A stretch of 62,379 nucleotides of DNA, taken from assembly GCA_910592005.1 (NCBI GenBank), contig CAJVPP010000023.1, positions 1 through 62,379 on the forward strand, written 5' to 3'. The position numbers and the translations under genes are program-made. The notes under the pieces were generated by a model, which saw nothing but the letters and a program-made list of their open reading frames with translations, searched no databases and had not been told where the DNA came from. How positions within the stretch are numbered: position 1 is the first letter of the stretch; the number at the start of each line of letters is the position of its first letter. This document shows positions 48,301-59,999 of the stretch, piece by piece. Source of the DNA: Funneliformis mosseae. Taxonomy: Eukaryota > Glomeromycota > Glomeromycetes > Glomerales > Glomeraceae.

Positions 48301-49640
48301 TATAAAATTAAATTCTAACTTCTATGCATCTTCTTGATGTAAAGAGAAATGATCATAATTATTAAATATGATGTAGTAATAAGGGCTTACTAATGGTAAG
48401 TAGTGTTTAATATGTACAGTGTTGTTATCAAAATAAGTAGAACAACCAGTAATGAATAATTTAGTGGTAGTATCCTATCTAATAATATAGTTGTAAGTTC
48501 CAATTTTGTATTTGAGCAGTCAAGTAATATAACTGTAATAATGATTATGTTTAAAACTGTTCATTTGCAGAAGTATTTTATACTTGTTTATTGACAATAA
48601 ATTTTCAATAGTCATGAACTATTTAAGTACTATATAGAGTCTTTTCTTAGTATTAGTAATGGTATATTAACATATAGCTACCATAATAGTTAAATAATTG
48701 TTTAATATAAAGAACTGAGCATTAACGAAGATTTCTGATGAAAACCCTATAATTAGTTAGAATAAATTTGTAAATAGTATATGTATTGCCTGCTATATTT
48801 TGGTGAAAAATAAAGGGAATATTCAAGGAAATGTTCAAGTATTTTATATTATATAAAGTAGACGGAAGCCAATCATCATTTTTCTGTGTTGTATCATAAG
48901 GCCAAAAGATCAAAGGAATTTTGCGCAACTATTTTTTGATTTGTAGTTATTTGATTCTTATGAGAAATGTTAGTCTCAAAAGACCAGTTTCGTTAGTCAT
49001 TTATAAGAGTACTGAACTGAAATATTAGAGAAGTCATTGTTACAGTAGGATGACATTGTAAAAATAATGTAAGTTAAATAGATCAGTAGAAGTAACTCGT
49101 GAAAGTTTGAGTTTTCTTTTCAAAAATGCAATAAATATGACTATTAATATTTTATATTAAGCTTCTGATGAGAGTGTCAGTTAAGATCTATATTCAATTC
49201 TTGAGAGGATTACTGTGTTATAGATATAGAATATTTGTAAATCAGTTAACCTTTTGTTTTTCATAATGGTGACAGCATTTTTAATTTTAGTATGCAGTTG
49301 TTTCACAATAAAGTTATTGTTAGGTCATAAGGATATCCATACGCTCAGATATCTAATGCTATCATTTGGATGATGAGGAAAGAGTTCATAATGTTGTTAA
49401 TTATATTAGATAATAAAGGGTTGTGATTAATAAGTATTAATTAATAGTTCTGATTTTGACCAATTAACTTGGATATCGTTGAAGTTAAAAAAACTATTAG
49501 CAATTGAAGTGATGTATAATAAGTCCTCTTTGAATTTAGCTATCCATAAAGTGTCATTCATAAATGTTAAGCAGGAATTTTATATTGGTGAGATGTGATT
49601 TGAATGGAACAGATATCAGGATACTATTATACATTAAAAC
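45356..49640 (-). pseudogene. LINE-type retrotransposon relic (RT and RNase H), split by a Tc1 element
   Basis: Minus-strand remnant of a non-LTR retrotransposon ORF2. From 49600 downwards: FMNDTLWIAKFKEDLLYITS (the YxDD region of reverse transcriptase, with Phe and Asn substitutions), IQVNWSKSELL, YLSVWISLWPNNNF, RLTDLQIFYIYNTVILSRIE (thumb). At 48928-48722 comes KIPLIFWPYDTTQKNDDWLP. At 47976-47794 an RNase H segment reads SLSEFAAVFLALITMLPHCK then VKIYTD, with the catalytic Glu and Asp. The 5' part with the remaining RT and the endonuclease is missing. The Tc1-like element at 45948-47302 is inserted near the 3' end, and coding character resumes below 45946. Many stops and shifts show that it is inactive. 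Confidence 0.7.
45948..47302 (+). mobile_element. Tc1/mariner element with both ends (copy B), dead transposase
   Basis: 1355 bp between TA dinucleotides. Left end CAGAAGGTAGGCAAAAGTAT and right end the complement of CAAAAGGTAGACAAAAGTAT continue in an identical TCGCATAC, so terminal inverted repeats of about 28 bp are preserved. The transposase starts MLKTKELIAE at about 46135 and runs through STKMIRRTLYSARLK, the WSDES-equivalent region (decayed), EDNAQLHKSK-like and ESLAEVKKTI segments to ANGGPTKY before the stop at about 47170. Frameshifts and stops (for example in the segment before AYKKPPSNLAVLDKYVKKA) make it non-autonomous. It lies inside the LINE relic. Confidence 0.85.
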
Positions 49641-51429
49641 TAGCAGAAACTAACAGATCTATTGAATATGATATATATGCTAAATATGCTGTATCTGCCA
49701 AATAGAACACACATATTATTTATTATATTTCTATTATTTATATTATTATTACCATTTATAACATATTTAACATAATTAGCATATCTGTTAGCTCTGTTAT
49801 TATTGTCAGTAGTATCATATTTACCATAGATTTTCTTTAATTGTAATTTTCCTATATAAAGAGTATAAAAATGCCTTGAAAAAAGGACAGATTCAAAACA
49901 GATTCTAACAATTTCTTAATATTGTATTCAAAATACAGTTAATAATAATAATAAATACTCTTAACATTTTGCAAATATAAATCTTATAATTTATTTTTTG
50001 TTAACTAAATAAACTCTAATAAACAGCGTATCAAGTTGATTGGATTTAAATCATAGCTATTGCCTTCTTGACTTCAAATCATAGTTAGCTTATTCGACGA
50101 AAAGAGTAGCATTAACAATATTTAAACTATTAATAATGGTTTTAATTAAAAAATTTTGAATTTTATAAGGATCCAAACTTTTTTAACTTTTTAAATAATA
50201 AAATAATATTGATCATTTTCAAGTTTAATGTTGATCATTTCTAAAATCTAATTTTAGATTTTTGACTAATATTACACAAAAAAATGAGAAATTTTGACTG
50301 CCTAATTGCTTGCTTTATTAATAAGATAATCGACTATAAAGATTTATCCAAATAAAGTTCATATATCAAACAAAAATCTCAATTTTAGTTAGTAGGGTTC
50401 TGTAAGATGATTTTAATAGCTTAGCCCCATATTCAAATATTGTATTTTTATTAAAAAATATATTTTAATTTTAAAATTAGCTTTTAAATTTATGGTTTAA
50501 AATTATACTTTGAATAGAATTTATATTAATTTTTCTTTATTGTCTTAAATTTTCATTCTTATTTACTTATTTATTATAATTATTTTTCTTTGATTTATTG
50601 AATTTATATATAGTATATATGGTATTAGTTTTATTTTATATTATTAAAAATTTGTATATATATAATCAAACTATTATATATTATTATAAATAATTTTGAT
50701 TATTTAAATTAGATATATAGTTATAGTCAATCAGGAGGCTAACCTTAATATTTTTGGTATAGATTAATGTGTTTAAGAAAGTTTACTTTTGTAAAATGTC
50801 CTTTAATTTATAATATTAGTTTTTAAAATGTTTTAATTTAATTTTAAAATGAAAAAGAAATTTAGTAAGTAATAAAATAAACTTTAAATATAATATAAAC
50901 TATATATTTTTATGTAAATGATAGGTAATATATAATTTATCTCCTGAAAAATTAGAATAATAAAATTTAACTTAGAATTAGAACATTTGAAAGACATTTT
51001 TTATATATCATGTTTTGTTTCATTTAATACTATTTAATATTTATTAGAATTGGTTATGTCAATAAAATAAGCTAATTTTTTTTATTTTTTAATCAAACTC
51101 CTTGAATCAAAAAAGATATAGTATTTTATTACACAATTTGATGAATCAATAAAATCTGAATGTCAAATCAAATACAATATATTTGCCTTATTTTATTTTA
51201 AAAATTTTTCTAAAAAAAATATGTTATCATATATATAATTTAGTCTTTAAATAAATAAATGATACATTGATATCAAATTTAGTTATAAAATTATGTATAA
51301 TATATTAACTAATTACAAATTTAATTTTAATTTATAAAATCTAATTATTATTTGATTACCAAATTATATTTATTATAGCTACTTTTTTTTTATTTTCAGA
51401 ATTTATAAAGATTTTAACTATATTGAAAA
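49641..51429. other. AT-rich region without recognisable genes
   Basis: About 1.8 kb of AT-rich DNA. 49.65-49.85 kb has AACTAACAGAT and its complement ATCTGTTAG about 100 bases apart, too weak to call an element. The rest shows no coding character. Confidence 0.4.
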
Positions 51430-52700
51430 TTGTTTTGATTGAAATAGTTCAGTATATTACTGCAGTGAAGGTAAGCTAATTTTCTTTTTTTTTTTTATTT
51501 TTTTTAGTTTTTTTTTGAATTAATTTATTTTTTTTTTTTAAATTCGATAAGTTCTCTATCTTAAGCTAAGAACTGGATGAAACTATTATTACAACAAAGG
51601 TAAGCCATCAAATTTTTTTTTAGTTTATATTTTTATTAATATTTGTATTTTTTTTTTATTTCACTTTTATTTTATTTTTTTTAAGTTCAATAAGATCCTC
51701 TACCTAGGCTAAAAATTAGATAGAACTTACAAATAGAACTGATTAATTTGTCATTACAGCAAAAGATAAGTTGACTCAAATTTTTTTAATTTTATTTTTA
51801 ATATTTTTATTTATTTATTTATTTTTATTTATTAATAAATTATTATTTTAATATTTTTATTTATTTATTTTTATTTATTTAGACTCTTCTATTAGGCCAA
51901 GAATAAGATGGAACCTTCAAATAAAATTGACCAGTTTATCAATGTAGTGAAAGTAAGTCATCATTGAATTTTTCTTTTTTTTTTTATTTTAATATATTTT
52001 TCATTTTTTAAAATTTTTATTTATTTATTTTCTTTTTTTTTTAGTTTCAATCAGTTCCTTTATTTTGGCTAAAAATCAGATGGAACCTTTGAACAAAACT
52101 AACCAATTTATCATTATAGCAAAGATAAGCTGACTAATTTTAATTATTTTTTTATTCTTATATATTTTAGGTTAATTTAGTGTTATCTCTACTATCTTTA
52201 TACTAAAAATCAGTCAGAACCTTTGAATAGAGGCTGACTAATTTTTTTTTGATTTATTGTTTTTTTTCCTTATTCTGATAATTAATTTGATTACTAATTT
52301 ATTTATTTATTTTATTTTATTTATTTGTTATAACAGTTTTAGATTAGATTATTAGTGATTTTTTTTTATTTTTTCTTAGATTAGATCAATTTATCCCTTT
52401 AGCTAAAATTATCAGATAAAACAGAATTTTCATTACCATAGTATATATTTTTGATGAATTCTTTCATTATTTTAATTAGTAATTTTAATCATTCAGTCAC
52501 AATTTTTTTTAAAAAAACATATATAAACAATTATTATTTCTATTATATAAATAAAAATGGCTTTATATTTTCTGTATAAAGCTAATCAAATTTAAACTTA
52601 GTCCTTTCTTTTTGGGAATAGCCATAGCTTTTACTATATAAAGAAGAATCACCTGATACTAATATCTATATAGCATAAACTGTATATAGTATTAATTATA
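51430..52700 (+). repeat. Array A of exon-like repeat units flanked by splice-site motifs
   Basis: About six diverged units. Each consists of a T-rich tract ending in AG, then some 80 conserved bases (TTCAATCAGTTCC, TTGGCTAAAAATCAGATGGA, ACCTTTGAACAAAACT, CCAATTTATCATTATAGCAA), then AAGGTAAGC or a mutated form. Donor-like positions fall at 51471, 51600, 51766 (GATAAG), 51953, 52125 (GATAAG) and near 52232. In the best frame a unit reads AKNQMEPLNKTNQF. The common tail at 52581-52700 has CACCTGATACTAATATCTAT. Stops occur in several units, and the 80-base unit is not a multiple of three. It may be a decayed gene with amplified mini-exons, or a noncoding repeat that happens to carry splice signals. 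Confidence 0.6.
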
Positions 52701-54101
52701 TACTATTAAATCAGAAGCATAAGTGTAATAAAAAAGAAAAACAAGTATGGACTCAATTTTGAGTGAAAATTTTCATTATAACGTGTAAACTATAATAGTT
52801 TTTTCTTATATTTTAAACTAATAAATCTAACTGTATAAATTAATATTTAATAAAAGATTTTTATAAAACTAAAATATTATATATAATTTATCTTCAAATT
52901 AATTTATTAAATTTTAATAATTAATAATTACAATAAATTTAAATTATTATCTAAATTTAATAAAAAACAAGTTTTATCATAGTTACAAAATTATTTTATC
53001 ATTATTATTTAATAATTTAATTATTGTTATTTTTTAATCATAATAATAATATTCACATTACAAAGTTAAAATTTATAGCAAATATTATGCATACAAATAC
53101 ATTTCGTCTAACGGGTAGTTTAATAGACATAAAATTATTTTTATTAAAATAAATTTAAATTTAATTAATTAATTAATTAACCTAATATTAATACAAAATT
53201 TGCTGACAAACTGATTTCCTTTTTTAAATGTCAACCTATACTTATATAATTCATTTTTCCATTATTGCAAAATTTCACTATTTCTTTTTAAATTTTTTCT
53301 ATCCAAATTGAACAAATAAATATTTTAGTAGTGAATAATAAATATAGTCAATAAATTCTTATTATTTTTTTCAGCTTGAAAAAAACAAATTTGGTATTTA
53401 ATAATAGATTTCAAGAACTCAAAGCAATTTTAACATGATCATTCAGGATAGTTAATTTTCATAAGTTATCAATAACATTTTATATTTTTCTATTTAATAA
53501 ATTTTTCTTCATATTTGATTTTAATCTTTTAACATATATATACAAATAAAAATATCATTTTTAATTCTTTAAAAAAAAAAAATAAATTTACTCAAAAGAA
53601 TTGAACTTTTTTTTGGCTTTTTTATTTTCTTTAAGTTTTATTATTAATTTAAAAAAAGAATACAATAATTTTAGAAAAAGATGTTTTTCAAAAAATAAAG
53701 AAAAAAAAAGTAATAGTATAATATAATTGTAAGGCTGCATCACTTATAAAATTTAATGACTTTAAGACTTGAATCATTATTTATTTCAAATTTTATCTTA
53801 TAAAAACTTTTTTTATTTAAAGAATTAAATAATAGAATAATAAAGATATAAATAGTGCAGTAATAATTGAGAAATATATGTATATTATCGAGTTAATTTA
53901 CTGAAAATTATTTCTTTACAGCTTTTTCTTAGATTTTTTTAAAAATAATATTAGCAGCATTCTCTTATGTAAGGTTTAATATAATGTTATGAGAAGTATT
54001 ACCAATTATATTAAATCTAATACTATAATTGTTAGCAGTGTCTTTTATAATTTTTAGACTAAAAACTTTATTTCTTCAGTATTAATAATAATAATAGAAA
54101 T
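52701..54101. other. AT-rich spacer between arrays A and B
   Basis: About 1.4 kb of AT-rich sequence, featureless apart from TAATTAATTAATTAA near 53161-53180. No coding character. Confidence 0.4.
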
Positions 54102-54302
54102 TTAATTATTATAAGATTTATAAAGTTCATAAATTCCTTTAATAAAGTTTAACTTTTCAAGCTTTGGTTGAAGTTTTATAGCCATAGAATCAGAAAATAC
54201 TCTAAAAAAGGTAGCTCTCTTTATTAATTTAGGAGTTTCTAATGTTGCATATGACTTTAATATAAAATTACTTAAGAATAGTAAAAAATAAAGTATTTGC
54301 AT
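54102..54302 (-). CDS. Candidate small secreted protein, 66 aa
   Basis: An open frame starting MQILYFLLFLSNFILKSYA, which has the hydrophobic core and small-residue cleavage site of a signal peptide (cut expected after A19). The mature part is 47 residues, basic, without cysteine (TLETPKLIKRATFFRVFSDS, then MAIKLQPKLEKLNFIKGIYE). A Lys-Arg pair at 28-29 could be a Kex2 processing site. In DNA this AT-rich a 66-codon frame can arise by chance, and no intron, promoter or relative supports it. It lies between the two repeat arrays. Confidence 0.35.
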   Translation of the reverse strand: MQILYFLLFLSNFILKSYATLETPKLIKRATFFRVFSDSMAIKLQPKLEKLNFIKGIYELYKSYNN

Positions 54303-54409
54303 ATAATTTAAGAAGAAATTTAAAGATGCCTATCTTGTAGTTATATGGTAAAAATTATGTAAATAAAACTTCACATGTAATTTTCTGCTAATTATCTTTA
54401 AGATAATTT

Positions 54410-55460
54410 TGAACAACTCTAACTGATTTGTTATTACAGTAAAGGTAAGCTATCATTATCTTTTTCTTTTTTTTTTTATTTAATATATTTATTCTTTTTT
54501 TAACATTTATTTTATTAATTATTTTCTTTATTTTTAGGTTCAATCAGTTTTCACACTTTGGCTAAGAATTAGACAAAACTTTTGAATGAAACTGTCCAAT
54601 TCATTATTATATCGAAAGTAAGCTGACTCAAATTTTATTTTTTATTTTTTATTTTTTAATATTTTTATTTATTTTATTTTATTTTTATTTTTTAATAAAT
54701 TATTATTTTATATTTTTATTTATTTTTTTTAGATTCAATTAGTTTCCCATTTTGGCTAAAAATCAAACTAAACCTTCAAATGAAATTGATTAATTCATCA
54801 TTATGATTAAGGTAAGCTGACTAATTTTAATTAAATAATTTCTTTTTTTTATTCTTATATATTTTAGTTTAATTCAGTACTATTTACCATATTTTAGGCT
54901 AAAAATTAAATGAAACCTTTGAACAGAAATCGTTTAGTTCATCATTATAGCTAAGGTAAGTTGACTAATTTTTTTTGATTTATTTATTTGATTTCTTATT
55001 TTAGTAATTAATTTAATTACTAATTTTATTTATTTTATCTTATTTATTTGTTTTAGGTAATTTTAGGTTAGATTGTTAATGATTTTTTTATTTTTTCTTA
55101 AGTTAGATTAATTCATATCTTTGGCTAAAATTATCAAATTAAACAGAATTTTCGTTACTGCAATATATGTTTTTGATAAATTCTTTTATTATTTTAAAAA
55201 AAATTATTAGTAATCATAATCATTCAATCCCAATTTTTTTTTTATCAAATCTTATATAAATAACCATTGTTTCTATCAATATTAATATTGATATTAATAT
55301 TAATATTAATATAAATAAAAACAGTTCCCATAGTTCTTATATGAAGCTAACCAATTTATACCCATTCTTTCCTTTTTGGAAATGGTTATAGCTTCTACTA
55401 TATAGAGTAGAATCACCTAACACTAATATCTATATGGCATAAACTGTATATAATATATAT
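54410..55460 (+). repeat. Array B of exon-like repeat units, duplicate of array A
   Basis: The same unit type as array A, with donor-like AAGGTAAGC or AAAGTAAGC at 54445, 54618, 54812 and 54956. Unit segments: TTTTTAGGTTCAATCAGTTT, TTTGGCTAAGAATTAGACAA, TTGAATGAAACTGTCCAATT. In one frame a unit gives LAKN, stop, TKLLNETVQFIIISK. It is followed by the same non-unit sequences as in A (GATTAATTCATATCTTTGGC; CACCTAACACTAATATCTAT; GGCATAAACTGTATATA). B is therefore a duplicate of A about 2.8 kb downstream with fewer units. Confidence 0.6.
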
Positions 55461-56249
55461 GTAAAGAAAGTTTTAATCAAGTATTATAATAAAATTAACA
55501 TAAATATTAAAATTTTATTATATATTATCAATTATATAATACTAGTCATATTATTATTAATGATACAAAATAACTTTTAACTAATAAATAAATTAATATT
55601 ATTATAATTTAATTTATATATAAAAGTTTATTTGAGTAATTACAAACTGTATTTTATATAATATTTATTTTATTTATAGTGTTACTAAATAAAAATTTCA
55701 TAAAAATTATAATGATATAAATAGTTATAAAAAAAAAAGAAAATATTTAATATATATTTAAATAGATTTTATTTATTTCATCTATTATAAAAATAAATTA
55801 ATATAAATAAATTAAATATATATATATTTTAATTTATATTAAATTTCATCGAGTTCCTTTTTTTTCAAACTAAAAAAAACAGTATAATTTGTAATATTTA
55901 AAGCTTTTAATAAATTAAAAAATATATATTAAATTAAAGAAATTATTAATTATATATATATATTTAAAAATTATCTAAATTTTGACTAATTTCTAAACTT
56001 TAAATTTCAAAATCTAAAATTTTATTTAATCTTTCAGTAAAATTAAGTAAATGACTTATATGAAATATTTATGAATAATCTTTTATAACACTTAGATTAT
56101 TATTTTGATTTTGTTTAAGTACTTTATCTTATTTATAAAATCTATAATATTATCTAAAAATTCTTTATCATAATTAATAATAATATTATTATTATACCAT
56201 TCATTAATAATTTTTTTAATTTCTAATGAGTTAGCCTTTTTAAAGAATC
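55461..56249. other. AT-rich intergenic DNA
   Basis: About 0.8 kb, AT-rich with TA-rich tracts. A GATATTAATATTAATATTAA microsatellite lies just upstream at 55280-55312. No gene was seen. Confidence 0.4.
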
Positions 56250-57290
56250 CATATTCCAATATTTTTCATTAAATTTATATAATATTTAGGAATATTTATA
56301 ATAATTTAGGACGTTTACCTTTACATATATCTAAACTAAGTTAAAAATTATGAACTTCATTATTAAATAGAGGAATTTCTGATATTAATCATAGAAAAAC
56401 TATAAATATCATTAGCTTTGGTATAAGGTTAACCTTTTAAAACTTCAGGAGCTACAAATGGTAAAACACCAATTTCATTTTATTTAGATATTTAAAAATA
56501 ATTTACAGGTTTACATAATCCTAAATCACTAATAGATAAAATAGCTCCTTTAATATTTAAAATATTACCATGATAAAAACTACAATGAATAAGATTTTTT
56601 TGATGAATTTTCTTAAGTCCACTAATAATATTATTTAATTTTAATAATTTAATAATCCATTTGTCTTTAATTATATTTGATAAATTTTTTCTCAAATCAT
56701 TATTTTTTATATATTTTATTATTACCATATAATTTAAACTATTAGGATCTTAAGTAAATCCATATAATTGAATAAGATTTTCATCTGAATAATTTTTTAA
56801 TTGACTATAACAATTATAATGATATTTTTACTAAATAAAAATAAATTAATTTAAAAAATTTATCATTTAAAATTAAATATAATTATTAATTTATATCTTA
56901 TTTAAAAATTCATCATTTAGATTTGATGATTTATTAAAACTTTTAAGAATGATTTCAGTTCTACCAATTCTAATCCAATTAATATCATCATATGAATAAA
57001 ATAAAAAAAATCTATCAGTCCAAATTGCTTTATATATATTGCTAAATCCTTCTTTACTAAGATACTTAATATTTTCAAATTTATTAAAAGGAATCCATTC
57101 TAATAATTGTTTTCTATTTTGAGCATTTATTTAAATATTTTGAATAAATTTATCAATAACTTTATTTTTACTAATCCAATTAAAAAAACTTTATTGAAAT
57201 AAATTAGAATAACATTTTTTACACTATTTATATTCAGTATTATTTTTATTACAATTTAAGCAAACCCTTCTTTTTCTAATAATAATTATA
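56250..57290 (-). pseudogene. Protein kinase (TKL-like, Rhizophagus-type) pseudogene
   Basis: Minus strand. The 5' part (57290-57050) has CLNCNKNNTEYK, stop, CKKC and later LLEWIPFNKFENIKYLSKEG, the cysteine-pair and EWIP leader typical, from memory, of the very large Rhizophagus kinase family. Then come SNIYKAIWTDR (glycine loop, degenerate) and TEIILKSFNKSSNLNDEFLN (lysine and helix C region). After an AT-rich intron-like gap, 56728-56492 is open: MVIIKYIKNNDLRKNLSNII, then NLIHCSFYHGNIL (catalytic loop with Ser where Asp is needed) and SISDLGLCKPVNYF (DLG in place of DFG). The C-lobe continues with stops to about 56250 (FVAPEVLKG-like segment). Inactive. Confidence 0.65.
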
Positions 57291-57479
57291 TAGTATTAAT
57301 ATTTATAATTATTATTTAATTATTATCTTAAAATATAAAATATAATACTTACTTAATAGATAAATTTATTAAATATTACTAATTTAATTTATATTTAAAT
57401 TATATATATTTATTAGTAAAAATTAAACATAATTTAACTTCTAATAAATCAAATTTTTTAAATAAATAAAAAACTTAGT

Positions 57480-58180
57480 TGATATTATAATAGTATAATT
57501 AAATATTGATAATCAATAAAAATAACTTACTCTCTAATAAAATTTATTTTTTTAAATAAAAATTTAATTGACTTTAAATTATAGTAATTAATGTAACTAA
57601 ATAATAATAATCAATAAAAATAACTTACCTTCTATTTGATTATTAATTTATTTTTTTAAATAAAAAATTTAGTTGATTTTAAATTACTGTAATAAGTGTA
57701 ATTAAAAACTGATAATCAATAAATATAATTTACTCCTAATAAAATTTATTTTTTTAAATAAAAATTTAGTTGATTTTAAATTACAGTAACAAGTGAAATT
57801 AAATACTGATAATTAATAAAAATTACTTATTATCTAAACAATTAAATATTTTTTTTTAAATAAAAGAAAATTAACTTTAAATTACAATAACAAGTATAAT
57901 TATTAATTAATATCTTACTTTTTATAACATTATAAAGAATATTAATATTTTTTATTTAAATTATAATAAATATAATTAATTGAATTAATAAAAATAATTT
58001 ACCATCTAAATTATTAATATTTTATTTTTAATAAAATTTTATTTATAAATTACTATAAATATTAACAATTATAAATTTAAATAATTTACAAACTAAAGAT
58101 CATTAATTAACATTAAAAATTTTTATATAATAAATTAAGTTTAAATTATAACGTAAAAATAAATAACTTACTCCTTATAG
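57480..58180 (-). repeat. About 110-bp tandem repeat with donor-like GTAAGTTA motifs
   Basis: Five or more diverged units. Plus-strand consensus is AATAACTTACTCTCTAATAA, then a TTTATTTTTTTAAATAAAAA segment, then TTAGTTGATTTTAAATTACA and GTAACAAGTGTAATTAAATA with CTGATAATCAATA. On the minus strand each unit presents AG-GTAAGTTATTTTTATTGA, that is, a short exon-like end and a splice donor. It lies upstream of the kinase pseudogene on the same strand. Very AT-rich, with no open frame through the units. Confidence 0.6.
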
Positions 58181-58339
58181 TATTATTGATTATTAAATGT
58201 TTTTTTAAATATAATTTAATTAAATTTAAATTAAAATATAATAAAGTTAAATGGTTTACAATCTAAGCATTATTATTATTAAATTTTTTTTTAAAAAAAA
58301 TATTAATTATTAAATAATTATATAAATAAATAATAGACA

Positions 58340-58560
58340 ATAAATTATTACCATTTAATTCTTCTAATGTAGGAGTATCTGATTCCATTATAATATTTAT
58401 TTTTGAGAAAATTTTGGAATTAATTAATATTGTATTTACCTTTATCAATTGAAATTTTTTGAATTTCAAACAAAAATGAGTATAATTAACGGTATATATT
58501 ACCTTCTAATGAGGAAGCTTTTTTAGCATCCGAAACTGGCTCTAATGTAAATTCATGAAA
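58340..58560 (-). pseudogene. Short exon-like pieces upstream of the tandem array
   Basis: Three minus-strand pieces, each ending in a splice donor: 58506-58540 (EPVSDAKKASSLE, preceded by TTAG, followed by GTAATA), a short piece ending AATTGATAAAG before GTAAATAC at about 58440, and 58353-58388 (MESDTPTLEELN, followed by GTAATAAT). They could be early exons of a gene whose later exons are the tandem units and perhaps the kinase relic. The link is a guess from order and strand. Confidence 0.3.
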
Positions 58561-59999
58561 ATAAAATTCCAAACCGTCAAATTAACTTATTTAATTAATA
58601 TGAAGCTTTATATCTTTTATTCCTTTTTATTGTTTGTAAAAACATTTTTAGTTTCTTTATTACACTCTTACCTTTATAATTATTATTAAACGACATTGTT
58701 ATAATTTATAATAAAAAAAATGAGTTTTTTTAAAAAAAAAAAAAAAAAAAAATTTATTTCCAAATTACCTTGTATAACGATAACAGAATGTCAATAGTAA
58801 TACATATGTAGATTTACCGTAGCATGTGAGGCGCAGAAATCATTAGTAATTAATAAAAATAACCATTTGAATTGGAAAAGATTTTTTTTTCTAATTAGAT
58901 ACAAAATAACTTTTTTGATTGTTTTCAAATTTCTTTAAAAATTATTATCATCGCATTATGAAGATAAAAATTACAAGGCTCGTGTTTTTTGTATAACATT
59001 ATCATCATTTATTTTAATTGTTATAAATTTAATTAATTTGATATTTTGTGCATTGTAATGTGGGTTAATTGATTGAAGTTTCCGGTATTGCATCTTGTCT
59101 AATAAGTACGTACGATTATGAGTGTTTCCTTTGGTGTATGTTGTACAACGATAACTAAGATAGTATGAAGAGCTATTCTCCCATTTCTGTAGAATATTTA
59201 TTTCATGTAAGTGTAGTATTTTTATTTTAACGATATTAGGACTGTATAACTTATTTTAGGCGAAATTTCAGTTGCACTCCGCTGAGAGTTTTTTTTTCGT
59301 CATTAATTTATTATATTTACTGCTCCAGTTACTTGTAGATAGAAACAAAAAGCGAATCAATCACAAATTGCTCTATTTGGATAAATATTTAAATTAACGT
59401 TTAAAGTTTTAATTTTAGGAGAATCGAATGGAACTGAGAGAACGTCCCCATCCCTAGCTGTCTTTTCCAAAAAGCAACGTCAAATTCAAATTATTTCTTA
59501 ATAACAAAAAAATTATTTGGGTGTTTTTTTTTTTTTTTTTTTAAAAAAAAGGACAATAATACAATAGCTAATTTCAAATTGGCAGTATTTTTTATTTAAA
59601 AAAAATAAAAATATATGTACGTGTTTATATTTCTGTAATAAAGTTCTTTTTTAATTTAATAAAAGTCGTTTGATTATCATAAACATTTCTTATTCATTTC
59701 ATAAAAATTATTAATAATCAATCTTTATTGTATTTATTTGAAAATGTGTTAGACTTAACATTACGTTGAAATGAAAGTTTTCCTTGAGAACTAACCCTTA
59801 CAAGTTTTCCATAATAAAACTTTTATTAATTGACATTCATACTTAAAATACTTAAAATATTCAAAGTAATGAAACTAAAACCGCAAATTTTTTTAAAATT
59901 GTTTTTTACCTCAAAAAAAAAAAGAAAAAAGAATTCATCTCAAAAAAAAAAATTTCAGCCTTGATTACTTAAGTTTAAATCACCATAAAATACTCAACA
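58561..59999. other. Intergenic region, no gene supported
   Basis: About 1.4 kb. Less AT-rich than the preceding region from about 59000 onward, with poly-T/poly-A runs near 58725 and 59528. No exon pair could be built. Confidence 0.4.

Noticed and set aside
51430..55460. Reading the exon-like units as one continuous in-frame protein
   Set aside because: The 80-base unit is not a multiple of three, and stops occur in several units, so simple concatenation does not give an open frame.
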